From the NCBI GenBank assembly GCA_036320915.1, contig JAXBDG010000011.1, forward strand, positions 580,501-644,500: DNA of 64,000 nucleotides, in the 5' to 3' direction. This document shows, piece by piece, positions 35,788-47,600 of the stretch (the stretch's first letter is position 1; each line of letters starts with the position of its first letter). Source of the stretch: Linnemannia elongata (Eukaryota > Mortierellomycota > Mortierellomycetes > Mortierellales > Mortierellaceae). Made by a program: the position numbers and the translations under genes. The notes below the pieces were generated by a model. The model was given only the letters and a program-made list of their open reading frames with translations. It was not told the origin of the DNA and did no database searches.

Positions 35788-36022
35788 GGCGAATTAAGTG
35801 GAGTATGGATAGCTGGTTGAGGGAAGGGTGAGAGAGTGAATTGGAGTTCTTTGTGTGTCTCATTGTCCAGGGGCAGAGTTCCAAGATATCCAAGCCACCC
35901 AGCCCGTGCACCACCTCTCCCTTTCACCTCAGCTTCCGTTTTTTTTTTTCTCTACATTCAACCGTTCCACACCTTCACTCTCACACAAAAACACATTCAC
36001 ACGCACACCCTCGTAATCAACA

Positions 36023-36895
36023 ATGAACTCGCTCCGCCTCCTCTCTAGAAACGTGCACAACGTCGCACGCATGAACGTCCAGGGCATGTTTCTTTCTCTC
36101 CTCTCCTTTGTTCCTGTTCCATCTCATTGCATTGCGCTCCCTACTGTCGATTACAACGGAAACCTGTGGTATCACAAGAATTGAATACACATACATACAT
36201 CCAACAGCCCTCTTAACCGACCTTACCCTACTGGTAAAACGAATATATATATAGCCCGCTCGTTCCAGTCATCGGCACGCTTCTTGAACGGCCAGGTCAA
36301 CGACGCCAGCGACGAGACCTTCCAGAAGCTGATCTCTGTCAAGGAGACCGTCATCGTTGACTTTCACGCCGAGTACGTTGTTTTATCATCGCTGGAGAAT
36401 CTAATTCTTCCTTGTTCAACACTTTAGCTATGATCCATTGATTGTCGAATTTTCACCGCATTCGACACATATAACTTCTTGTTTTTAACCCGCGTACGCT
36501 CAAATTTGCTTGATGACAAATGTTTTTTCTATGTGCAATAGCTGGTGCAGACCTTGCCACATGTTGGACCCCATTATCCGCGATGCTGTCAAGTCTACCA
36601 GCGGAACCACTCTTGTCCGCGTTGATGTCGATGAGTGCCCTCAGACCGCTGCCAAATATAGCGTAAATACCCGTGTTGGATCTTCTTTCTCCAATTTACA
36701 CTTCTAAACGCGTGGGAGAAAAGAAGAAAAGTAATAACAAGGATGCTTCTTTGTTCAATTGACAAACGTAAATAGATTGCTAGCATTCCTGCCGTGTTTG
36801 CGTTGAAGAACGGTGATATTGCTGGCAAATTTGTCGGCGCCCTCCCCAAGAACGCTGTCAAGGAGTTTGTCGAGTCCCACGCCAACAAGGCCTAA
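36023..36895 (+). CDS. Thioredoxin, probably mitochondrial
   Basis: Four exons: 36023-36083, 36255-36372, 36542-36662, 36776-36895, giving 139 aa. The N-terminus (MNSLRLLSRNVHNVARMNVQ) is Arg-rich, hydroxylated and without acids, typical of a mitochondrial presequence. The fold follows: TVIVDFHADWCRPCHMLDP with active-site Cys62 and Cys65, then VDVDECPQTAAKYS and the cis-Pro loop SIASIPAV (Pro105). The active site is WCRPC rather than the usual WCGPC. The first intron appears to use a GC donor (GCATGT) because no GT donor joins the exons in frame; alternatively, the first exon is modelled wrongly. It would reduce protein disulfides in the organelle with a thioredoxin reductase not present here. 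Confidence 0.88.
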
Positions 36896-37283
36896 AATGC
36901 TTAAATCCAGTAGATCGTAGACTGGACTAATTGAAGATCGCACTGGCGAGAGAAAAGTGCTTTTGTGTCCTTTGTCATGAAATGAAAACCAAAGACAATA
37001 TTGACCAATGTTTTTTCCGTCTATGTATGTGCATTGCTAAGAGAGCGATCGTTGTGTTTGTTCCCTGTGGATCCCTGCATCCGTAGGCCCGCCCGATCGC
37101 AGAAACAGAGAGCACCGAAATTCCACGGTCACTTTTTTGCTCCCCTTTCGGCTGACTGATCAGATGCCGTTCCTGACATTTTGTTCCTTTCATCCCCATC
37201 ATCTCATTCGCCCTCATCACTTCACTTCACCTTAACACACCCACAAAACCAGCCGCCTCCACACTCCTTCTATAAACAACACA
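36896..37283. other. Intergenic between thioredoxin and HAD hydrolase genes
   Basis: The spacer is 388 bp: 3' UTR of the thioredoxin gene and a C/T/A-rich promoter with TATAAAC at about 37270, too near the ATG to be a normal TATA box. No other feature is seen. Confidence 0.4.
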
Positions 37284-37910
37284 ATGTCCCTCAAGGCACT
37301 GATTTTCGATTTGGGCAATGTCCTCCTCCGTCTGAACCAATCCGCAACCGCAGAAGGCTTCAAAGCCCTCGGCGCCACATCCTTCCCCACCCTCTCTCAA
37401 CACCACAACTCTACCGTCATCGTCGACTTCGAAACCGGCAAGATCTCACCCCAAGAATTCCGTACATCTATCCGAACCACCATCGGCCTCCCCGAGTCCG
37501 TCACCGATACCCAGTTCGACGCCGCCTGGAACGCCATGTTGCTCGATTTCCCCAAGGGCCGTCTCGAACTCATGCGGACGCTCAAGAATGACTACGGGTA
37601 CAAAGTCTTCCTGTTGAGCAACACCAACTCGATCCATATCGAGTATATCGACCAGGTGTGTTTGAAGGAGTATGAAGAGTTGACGTTGGATCCGTTCTTT
37701 GACAAGGTGTATTACTCGCATGGAATTGGAGCGAGGAAGCCATCGAAAGAGGCATTTGAGTTTATTTTGAAGGACCAGGGGTTGGTGGCGGGAGAGTGTT
37801 TGTTTCTGGATGATATGCCCGAGAATGTGGAGGCTGCCAAGGCATGTGGATTGCAAGCTGCGCAGGTTGATGCCGAGACCGATCTTGGTTTCCTGCAGCT
37901 TCGCTTTTAG
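37284..37910 (+). CDS. HAD-superfamily hydrolase (YihX-like phosphatase, HAD-IA)
   Basis: A single uninterrupted exon of 208 aa, the only intronless gene modelled here. Motif I reads LIFDLGNVLL near residue 9: the nucleophile Asp is present, and the second Asp of DxDxT is replaced by Gly, as in the YihX/epoxide-hydrolase N-domain subgroup. Motif II is VFLLSNTN, motif III the Lys in GARKPSKEAF, and motif IV LFLDDMPENV. The cap region between motifs I and II is helical, as in HAD-IA. It probably dephosphorylates a sugar phosphate or other small phosphoester, likely cytosolic because no signal is seen. The 5' half uses mainly C-ending codons, the 3' half more G/T-ending ones. Confidence 0.92.
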   Translation: MSLKALIFDLGNVLLRLNQSATAEGFKALGATSFPTLSQHHNSTVIVDFETGKISPQEFRTSIRTTIGLPESVTDTQFDAAWNAMLLDFPKGRLELMRTLKNDYGYKVFLLSNTNSIHIEYIDQVCLKEYEELTLDPFFDKVYYSHGIGARKPSKEAFEFILKDQGLVAGECLFLDDMPENVEAAKACGLQAAQVDAETDLGFLQLRF

Positions 37911-39224
37911 GTTCTTGTAGTGAGGTATAAAGACTTTTTATTTTCTTATCCAATGAACCAACCTCTCGACGAATAGACCCTACGACTAGACTACTATTGG
38001 TAGTCTAGATTCATTCTGGTGGTCGTGTGTAAAGCACGACAAATGCTGTAATCATAAAAGCAAGGAACATGTGTCAATTTTGCATACTTCTTCCTCCTCC
38101 TCCTCCTCCCATTGACTCCCTCTTTGTTGAGTTGCATCTGAAATGAAAGCGTTGAACGTATTGTGCCTGTGAATGATATGTGATGGTGTGTGATGTGTGT
38201 CGTGTGTTGATGTGTGTCTTACACAAGGCAAACCCTGTTTTGGTGTTCACATCTGTTGCCGTGTGGTGATAGGTCAGATATTGTCTCAGAAGGAATGATC
38301 AGCCGCCAGGGCTGGGATGCCTACTAACACCTGAACCGGGGGCCACGATCTTGTTTTTTTTCCTTCAAATGCCTTTCTATTTCCCTTTGTTCTGTTTTTG
38401 CTCATATTGCTGTACTCCGCCCCCCACTCAGGAATTATGTAAGTTGGGTTCAACCGACTCACCGATCATTTATTGTTTTGCAAATGAGGGAAAGGGAATA
38501 AAACAGAACAAACAAAACAAAGGAAAGCAACAAGGCACAAGTGAGCACGATCTAGGGGAAAAGAAAACGTTTTGCTTTGAAGCACAAAAACCGAGGAACG
38601 GTTGTTGGTACAGCTAGGCTGGTTTGGTTAACAGGGATTAGTATGACATGGTGAGTAGAGAATGTTGAGGACGGGTGCGGCACGAAAATGAATCGACGAT
38701 GACGAAGGTCGAATGGTGATTGAATAGGGAATGGATTGGGAGAAGAAGAGAAGAAAGAGGAAAGGTCTAAAAAAAGATGGAAGGAGGCAAAAGAGAGCAG
38801 AATAAAGAAAAAAAAAGGGCTTGTTTATGCACCATCATCGCCTTTTGGCTGTGTGAATGTAACTTCATGGGGTAGATTGAATCATATCTTACTCAATGAA
38901 GGCGCATATTATCCAAGTTCATCCAGCCAACAAGCCCAGCCCAGCCCAGCCCAACCAACCAACCACATAACCACACAACCAACCATCCGGTGCACTCATC
39001 TCGCCCTTTTCCACTCAACCAGCCACCACAACCGCTTGGCGTATGAATGGCGTTTTCATGAAACCAGCCAATTAACTCAGTCAGTTGCCAACCTGGGACC
39101 TGTTTACTAGATACAATAACAACAACAACATGCCAGCTTCCTTCATTCCAGCCGTTGGTCCATATTTTATTGTCATTCTCCTTGTGCCTTTCATTCCTTC
39201 CTTTCCCTTCCTCTCCCTTCCTCT

Positions 39225-39264
39225 CCTTTCCTTTCCTTTCCTTTCCTTTCCTTTCCTTCTTTTT
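39225..39264. repeat. (CTTTC)n microsatellite
   Basis: About eight CTTTC units lie inside the first C/T-rich island upstream of the TEA gene. Confidence 0.85.
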
Positions 39265-40451
39265 TCTTTTTTTTTTCCCATTTTATTTTTCTTTAACGTC
39301 CATCTACAATATATCTACCCTCTTTTCTTTGCTTCCTCATACACTCTCTCTCACGTATCACTCACACACTCATACTTACTCATTCACTCGCTCATACTCG
39401 CACCCGTAACACAACGCAAAAAGCGACGCACCTGATCTCTCTCGATCCCCTTTTTTGTCTTTTCATCCTTCCTTCATCCCTCTCTCTTTCTCCACCACCC
39501 TTCCTCCTTTCACTCACTCACTCACACTCTCACCATCCACATCCACATCCATATCCATCGGCGCCTGTACATATTCCTCCTTTCCTTCCACTCCTCTTAC
39601 CTCCCTTCCTTTTTCATTCTCGTTAACCTTACCCAGGGGTATCCAAGCAACAACACTTTCGCGAAACCACCAGGTATGCATCCATACCCTCCCTCTCTTA
39701 TCTTCTTCTTTCCTTCCCGCAGTACAACACTATATACACATTTATACTTGTCAAGTCTTCATTTGCCTTTTTTTTCTTTTCTTTTTTTTTTTTCTCATTC
39801 CGGACCAAAAGGCTCATTACATTCACTTGGTTGAATCTCGGACAAATGGTGCACCAAGGAACAAACACACACTCTCTCATTCTCAACAGTAGAAACAGCC
39901 CTGTTTTCAACCACAGCTACTACTCCCTTTTTTCGTCGTATTGTTCTCACCTGTCACTCACTTCCCCTCCCTTCACCCCCTATCTTTGTTTTTTTGCCAC
40001 GGGCATATGGCAAAACACGGCAAAAGGAGAGAAGCCGAAACCTGACACAACCCAAAAAAAAATTGAACGGGGATTTACCAACACCCAGTATGGGCCCACA
40101 AGACAACCAACAATCGAAGATTTCATTTTTTAAGACGGAGTCCAAAGGGAGGAGGACAAGAAGATCTGGATGGAGTGAAAGAGAGTCGACTGGACACCAC
40201 CACACTGCCGAGAGGGGGGGAATAGGTAGGGGGTAGTGAGCAAGGCGTTGATTATGTTATCGGCGGTACTGTTATTATTGTTTTATGGGTCGATTGGACT
40301 GGAATGAAGCAAAACATAGCAACACGCCCCCTCAACCAACGGTGGATTATGGTGGGACAATCCATTACACAAGAACGCCATTCCATGGAATACATGAGAA
40401 TGAGGTAGTGAACAAGGGGTGCACAAGGAAAAAAGGAAAAATGTGGCCCAT

Positions 40452-40478
40452 AACAACAACAACAACAACAACAACAAC
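40452..40478. repeat. (AAC)n microsatellite
   Basis: Nine AAC units in noncoding sequence upstream of the TEA gene. Confidence 0.9.
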
Positions 40479-40830
40479 CTGTAAACCGCAACAACAAACA
40501 ACAACGAGGCAGGGCAAAGCAAAGCAGAGAAGAGCAGTGGGGAGACAGACGCATAGACGAAGCAATACCAACGAGGGCTCTCAATGCTTGTAAACGTAAC
40601 CTATTTATTACACACGTACCCTATTTTCCGGGGTTCCTTTTTATTCTTTGTGATGGAGTCATCCCTCTGACCTGGTTTTTGATATCACATATGAACTCTT
40701 TATCTTCATATCTGTTGCTCCGTATCTTCTTCCTCTGGTGGATACACCGTTCTTCTTCTCGGACTGGTGCTATTGGAATGTGTGTTTGTCGAAGAGATGG
40801 CCGCAAGAAAAGTGAGGGAGAGGCAAGCAA

Positions 40831-40874
40831 TACAAGACACAAGACACAAGACACGCACACACACACACACACAC
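40831..40874. repeat. (ACAAGAC)n followed by (CA)n
   Basis: Three ACAAGAC-type units are followed by about ten CA dinucleotides in noncoding sequence. Confidence 0.85.
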
Positions 40875-41790
40875 AGACATATACATACACACATTTGTAC
40901 ACAGTCCACATGTACTTGGCATCAACAAGGGCAACTAAAATAAACGCCTTGATTTTGGTTGTTTGTTTGTTTCATTCTTGCTCGATCGCTCCCTTCTTCT
41001 ACTCCTTAGCCAGCCGCTGTGGCTCAGGCCTTCTTTTTGTTCACCTCATATCCAGTCCATTGTTGCAATCCTCGTCTTTTTCGCTCTTCCAAGGTGCCAT
41101 TGATGTCACCTCTGGTGGATCTATTTCATACCATGGTGTTTCGACAATTATCGTTGCCTTTGGTTTTCTTTTGGTTTTCTTTTTTCTCCGTTCCACTCAT
41201 GGGATGCTCCCTTTTTTCGTGTCTGACCCTCTTCCATCAATACCGAAGCACTCTCGCACACACCCTTCTTAACCCCTGCTTCATGCCAACAACCCAACGA
41301 ATTTCGGCATTAATGCTTAATTGTTGTCTTTCTTTTTCCTGTCCCTTGTGATTGCACTCGACACTCTGTCCTCTCCTTTTTTTTTTTTTGCTAATGTGTG
41401 AGTGCGTGTCTGTAGTGAATTGGGAAAAGGGAGGCACAAGGGGAATAATCGTGATGTCCCAAAAAAAAATAAAAAAAAAAATAGAAGGATTGTATTGTGG
41501 AACAAATAGGGAAATAAGAAAAGGGGTGTTGGGCCAGCTTTCTGTTTGTTCATGGGCCATCCATGATCCACCCGCACAAACAAAAAGAAACAGAAAAAGT
41601 CATCTATGACTGACAGAACGGACAAAAGGGGCCAAAAGGGGGACGGGAGACGGAGAAAAAGGGTAGGTGGCAAAACGAAAAAGAAAAAAAAAAGGAGATC
41701 GGGACAGACGGGATGCTCAAGGTGTTAAGGAGGAAGGCATTATAGTTGTTGCGTTTGGTTGCTTTCGACCGTTTCGCCCAAGTAGACCAT

Positions 41791-41792
<2 letters not shown>

Positions 41793-41830
<38 letters not shown>
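41793..41830. repeat. 38-nt A homopolymer
   Basis: An uninterrupted run of 38 A, among the longest homopolymers in the window, in the gene-poor region. Confidence 0.95.
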
Positions 41831-41833
<3 letters not shown>

Positions 41834-42676
41834 TCCATTTGGTGTTTTTGGTTGGCCAAGTCGGGTTGGTTGGATTGGTTGTTAGAGTCAATGGGTGGGT
41901 GATTGTTTGTTTGATGTTTGGTATGGGCATTCATTCGATCGACTTCTTTTTTATTCTTTTGTTGTCGTTGTTCACCTGGGTCTATCTGTTTGAGTGTCAT
42001 CAAGAGAAAGAAGGACAAGGAGAAGGAGAAGAAGGGAAAAGAGAAGGGACCTGCATCTTGGAAAAGACAGACGCATTAGACGAATGGCGATGTGAAGCGT
42101 GTTTGCTCTTTGTCGTTGTCGTTGAGTGGTGTGAATCAATCAATCAAAAAAGAATTGAGATTGAAAAAAAAAAATAAAAAAATAAGAGATAGATGATAAT
42201 GCGGACATGCCAAAGTCAGAGGAAGGAGTGAAGGCTATTGCTGTTTGTTCCCTTTGCCTTTTTCTTCCCTCGATGGTCCTTCCTCCTTTGCTGTTGTTTG
42301 TTTGTTTGTGTGTTTGTGTGAGTGGACTTGTGATTCGTTATTCAAACGAATGTCATACAATTATTTATTATTTTTGCATGGCCCTTGTGCAGACGCACAC
42401 GCGCCCATTTGACACACTCACGTACACACGCACGGAGGACCGAAGGAAAGACAAGCAAACAAAGGAAATAAACAACGAGGGCACAAAAGGAAGAGAAAGA
42501 GAGGATAGAAAGCAACAAAAAAAAAAGAAAAAAAAGCAACGAGGCACTGAAGGACATGGATCGATGGATCGATGCATGGACGGGGGAATGGGTGGAATAG
42601 ACTTATCACATATCTGTTCTTCATTTCTCTCTTTTTTTTTCCACTCTCCTTCTTTCAGCTTTATCTCATTCTCTCA

Positions 42677-42702
42677 CTCTCTCTCTCTCTCTCTCTCTCT
42701 CT
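42677..42702. repeat. (CT)n microsatellite
   Basis: About twelve CT units within the C/T-rich leader region upstream of the TEA gene. Confidence 0.9.
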
Positions 42703-44048
42703 TCGTGTTCTCCTTATCCTTGCCTCTTGCCACTGCCACTTCCAGTGTAGCCAAGTCAGGTATTCAACCAGGCACACAAAGCAGGATCATATCTGTCTCT
42801 CCCCTGTCTCCCCCTCTTCCTTCATGTGCGTGTTTAGGTGGTGTGTCCTCCCTCCCCTTTACAATGAGAACATTATCCAATGCCTCTGTCACCATTCCAG
42901 CAGTACCTTTTTTTTTTTTTATTTCCTTTCTTTCTTTGACTTGATCAGTTGGACCATGGGACACACACACCCTATTTCAGTCCATATGTTCAATCAACCC
43001 CCCATGCATTGGGCATGGGTATGATGACTACTCTTAAACTCAATCGATTAATGTGGTTGGAGGATAGATGGAGGGAAAGTGACCAAGAGGGAAAGAAAGA
43101 GAGAAAACGAAGCAAAGAGAACACGACTGACCGATGACTGAATGAGTCGTTGAAACATATTGCTTTATTCTTAGTATGTGGTGTGTGTATTTGTGTATTG
43201 ACCCTAGTTTTCGCTCTTCTTCCCTTTTGTCCGACTCTGTCTACGGACTCGATCTTCTATCTTCGTCCTTCTTTCGCATTAGGGTCACGCCCTTTTCAGT
43301 TCTCACACTCTTTTCTTTCTTTCTTTCAATTCTCTTTGCTGGTCTTTTTTTTTTCTTTTTCTTTTCTTCCTTCTCCGCACTGTCTATAGTCCATCCATCC
43401 CTCACATCCTGGTTCACTTCTCTCCCTTTCTCTCTCCCTCACTCACTCTCTTACTTCCTTTCGCTCGATCTCTAAAGTCGCACCGCTCTTTTCCATTTTT
43501 TATTCTTTCTCTCGCCAGTCCCTGCTCGATCCATCACCATACCCCAGCCAATTTTAAGCAGCAATAAGCAGCAAAGGAAACAAAGAAAACAAAGGACCAC
43601 AAGAAGAAAAGAAGCAAACAAGAAGCAGTATCGCGTAGGTAAGATCTTCATCCCCCTACGCCTTTCCTTCTCCCTCCCTTTCTCTCTTGCTCCGACTCTT
43701 CTCTCCATCCTATTCAAAACAGCACATCGGCTTATTTAATATACGTTCGTACATGACCATGTATTCGTACCCCTCATCATCCTCCACCTCACGCTCAATC
43801 GGCACTTTTTTTGTTGCCCCTGTACTTTACCCTACCTTGTACCTTGTACCTTGTTCTGTTCTTTCCTTCCACCCCCATCAAACTACATCCAAAACACTAC
43901 TATCGTCCGCCATTTTTTTTGTCCGCATGCCCATACCCTCCAAATTGAAGCGTGAGCGTTACAATATTTCGGTATATTCCGCTCTTTATGAGTGTTTTAT
44001 TCCCTTTTGTCACTGTCATTATTATCTCTCAACTGATATGTTGATGCC

Positions 44049-44120
44049 TGTGTATGTGTGTGTATGTGTTTGTGTGTGAGAGTGCGAGTGTGAGTGTGAG
44101 TGTGTGTGTATGTGTATGTG
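44049..44120. repeat. (TG)n-rich imperfect tract
   Basis: TG dinucleotides interrupted by TATG, GAGTG and GCGAG variants over about 70 nt, 570 nt before the TEA start codon. Such tracts can form Z-DNA. Confidence 0.8.
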
Positions 44121-44689
44121 CACTCTTCTTTGTTACAAAGTGGCCCATTCATTTTTTTGGGCATTCGCCATCCGCCCCAATTCGCCTTGTATCGCTCGCA
44201 CACTCACTCCATCCACGTAACCGTGTACTTGCTCCCTTTCCACACAGACACGGCCCCATCTTTCTTTCATTTATTCACTTCAATTCAGTTGGCCTTGAGA
44301 GGACTGTATTCTTATTTTCCCGACTAGTCCTTAGATTGTTGTTCTTTGCTTTCCTTTTAATCCTCTTCTTCTTGACCGTTGATCTCTTCTCTTTTCTTTT
44401 CTTTTCTTTTCTTCTCTTCTCTTCACCTTATCTCGACAAACCCTCTTTTCTTCTTCTTCTTCTTCCTCATCCTTCTCTCGTCTGACAATTACATTTCTTC
44501 TCCCTCTCTCTCTTCCTTCTTTCCTCTCAATCTTCTTCATAGTCTTGACCCTCTTCTTTTCCTCCTTTCATTTCTCACCTTGCATATTCATCGCCGATAG
44601 AATACATCTCATCCATTCTCCTTTCACCTTCACGACAAAACTTACTTCACTCCTTTCTCATTCTTTCTTTTGCATACATATCATCCATC

Positions 44690-47600
44690 ATGACTCTCGC
44701 ACGCATCAACACCCTCGACAGACACCATTCGCCGGCGAGCTACGCTTCCACTTCGTCGTCCCTCTCAACCGCTTCATCCTCCACATACCACCACCATCCC
44801 CCTCCTCATTCTCAACCAAACCCTCACCCCCATCATCAACCCCAGCATCACTACAACTACAACTACGGCAATAACAACAGCCAGAGCCTCAATCAGCATT
44901 ACCAACACCACCCGCACCCACACCAACATCAGCATTATTACTCATCCTCTGCTCCCTCTCACTCACATCCTCCTTCTGTTACCCAGCCGATATCCTCTTC
45001 CTCACCAGTCTCTTCAGTCTCTGCGCAAGATCCCTTCCGCACCATTACACCTCCCAACATGACCACCGGAGGCAAAAGGACAAAAGAAGAGGTAAGGCCC
45101 TTTTTGATATATTTTTTTCACTGATCGGATGACCATGGACCCTTCACCCTATCTTTAACGACCTTGGCGACAACAGCATCAAAGCAAAGGAACAATGGTG
45201 AAAATAAGCCCAATCCTCTCAGTCTTACCCCTCCTTCCCCCCCTTTTTTTGTGACATGCATAAGCATGATGCGCTTGGTTATCGCCTTTTTTTCAGGCAC
45301 GGTTTATTCTCTTTTCTGCTCTAAGCATGTCATGGTTTGGTCAACATGCACGTTTGTCTATAAACAACAACAAAATACCAGAAAAGCAGGGTGGACAAAC
45401 AAACAGACAGCGTGAACAACATGTTTTCTATGCTTGTGCATCGCCTCCTTCCTTCACATTTGGCCCTCTCTTTGCATCTCAACCGATCCGTGGTCACTTT
45501 GTGCTTTTAATTGACCTGTGTGTCTGTGTCTGTATCTGTGTGGATTGGGCAGTAAGATGGTTCATTCCTTTATTTGTTCATTTCCCAGTAATTGCGCAAA
45601 GAAAAGATATGCGGGTCTGGTCGCGCGCTCACTGTTTGGCATCGTTCATCCCTTGTTTAATATTTACTTTATCGATCAAAAAAAAGGCCTCCTGGAACCT
45701 GTCCATAATTGCTACTTCTTTCTTGTTTTTTCGACCCTTGGCGGTGCTTGTTCCTTACCAATACCAGGCGAGGACTATATGTACAATGGGCATAAACAAA
45801 ATATTCAATCTAATGTGAATACACATCAAACAACTGGCTTTTCCTCGCTCTTCTTCTTTCTCATACTTTTTTACCGTTTGGGCAATTACCTTCCATCCAT
45901 CCCTCCCTCATCTATCTCCATCTCTCTGAGTCGCTCTCCGGCTCTCGACTGTTCCCCTTGCATCGATTTCATATCGAAATATTTCATCGAATATTGGAGG
46001 GAGGGTACTTCCCATACCTGACCACCAGGCACCCCATCCATCATTCCTCTTGAGCAGTGCCCGTTCCACCCCTCGGCTCTAATTCATTATCAGGACGGAG
46101 ATGAAACAAGGAATGAAGAACAGGGACAAAAAAAATGGGACCTGCGCTGAAGAGTGAACAACAAACGAAAGGATACATGAAATATATACGAGAGCTACGC
46201 GCGCGCATATCATGTTGTTGTTTGCCTTGGTGTTTATTAGATTGGAACCATTGCTAAGCATTATTATTTACTGCTGTTTGTTGTTGCATCACGATCCATC
46301 CTACCTTGTTTGGCTCCCATATTCTGTTTCCCTGCTTGGCTCTGGCTCTCGTCTTCTTTCTTATTTTTTTTTCCCGGGTCCCTGGTTCTTTATTTTTCTT
46401 GTTTGCCACTGGTATTGTGTTAATTACATGTGCACTCAACACAACAACAGCACAACCACGGAGTCAAGGATGGGGATGGGATCCAATCAATCAATAATAA
46501 TCTGCATCGCACATTTGAAAATGCTTATTTGTTACACCTCACACACTCATACACACACACTCGTACACACACATATACACTCCCCTGCCCGCGTTTGTAC
46601 ATCTGCTCAATCATTGATATACCCTTCCTTCCATATCGCAATCAATAACGAGAGGTGCAATAACAAGGGTCGAGCGCCAATTGAGCTGGTGCATTGTTGA
46701 TAGGGTCTGACTAAGAGGGATCGTTTTAAAGTGATGCCAGCTGACCCAGCTTATTTGTTTTTTATGTTTGTGTTTTGTATTTGTGTTTGGGCATCTTGGT
46801 TGATTTGATTGCGTTCATTACAACGCGTGTAACACCACTCCGTGTAAACAACTCATTTTACATGACATTCGTGTTAGTCATGGCAACTCGTATCCTAATC
46901 CGCGCATCACCCGAGGAGAGACGATCATGTCTTCACCCCTTATGGTCGTCAATTACTGAGATTTGCTAACATAATTCATTTACTTTTATTTTTTCTTGAT
47001 AGGTGTGGCCTGAAAATGTCGAGAATGCATTCATGGAAGGTAAGCTAAGCAATATTGATCCCCTTCAAACATTTCCATTTTCACCGAATGTGCCGAAGAG
47101 AAGAATATTTTTTTTTGTTGAAGGACTTGGGGGCATGGGTGTGAGAGCGTGTGTGTATGTGGGCCAGAATTCACATTCCATTGTCCTTTGTGAGGGTGCT
47201 GCTGTTGTTGTTCGCATAACAACCTTATCTCCGCATTCCGTCTCTTGTCCCTGGACGCACGCTTCAAAGAAAGAAAAAAAAACGCCATGAAGAATGGACG
47301 TAGAGAATGTGGGATGATGTTTTGTGTGGTGATACAAGGTGGTTGGAATTGAGAGCACTTTATTTTTTTGGCCATTTGGGTCATGTTCGTGGGCCATGCA
47401 ACTTTAGTGGCGATGTGATGGAGAGAAGGGAGTGAAAATGCGATCACTAATGCTCTTTAACTTACATGCAATCAAAACATAAATCAACAAGTTGGTTGGG
47501 GTGTAAAGAGAGCGATGGGACAACCATTTCGGCACACTTATACATGACCAGCACCCATTCATACCTCCCATTGACAATTACTCACTTGAACAACAGCAAG

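Larger units (their letters stand above)
37911..44689. other. 6.8-kb gene-poor region upstream of the TEA factor gene
   Basis: No coding region with conserved features was found on either strand. The region holds two C/T-rich (plus strand) islands, about 39150-39990 and 42600-44690, separated by A/C-rich and mixed sequence, plus many microsatellites. Donor-like sites occur at about 39673 (CAG/GTATGC) and 43637 (TAG/GTAAGA), so spliced untranslated exons or a noncoding RNA are possible. The island ending at 44689 is the likely immediate 5' leader of the TEA gene. Confidence 0.5.

Noticed and set aside
42207..42944. A 245-codon plus-strand open frame in the gene-poor region
   Set aside because: Its product is runs of Ser/Leu/Phe, Lys and Cys/Val from C/T and A tracts, with no conserved segment. 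It is explained by base composition.
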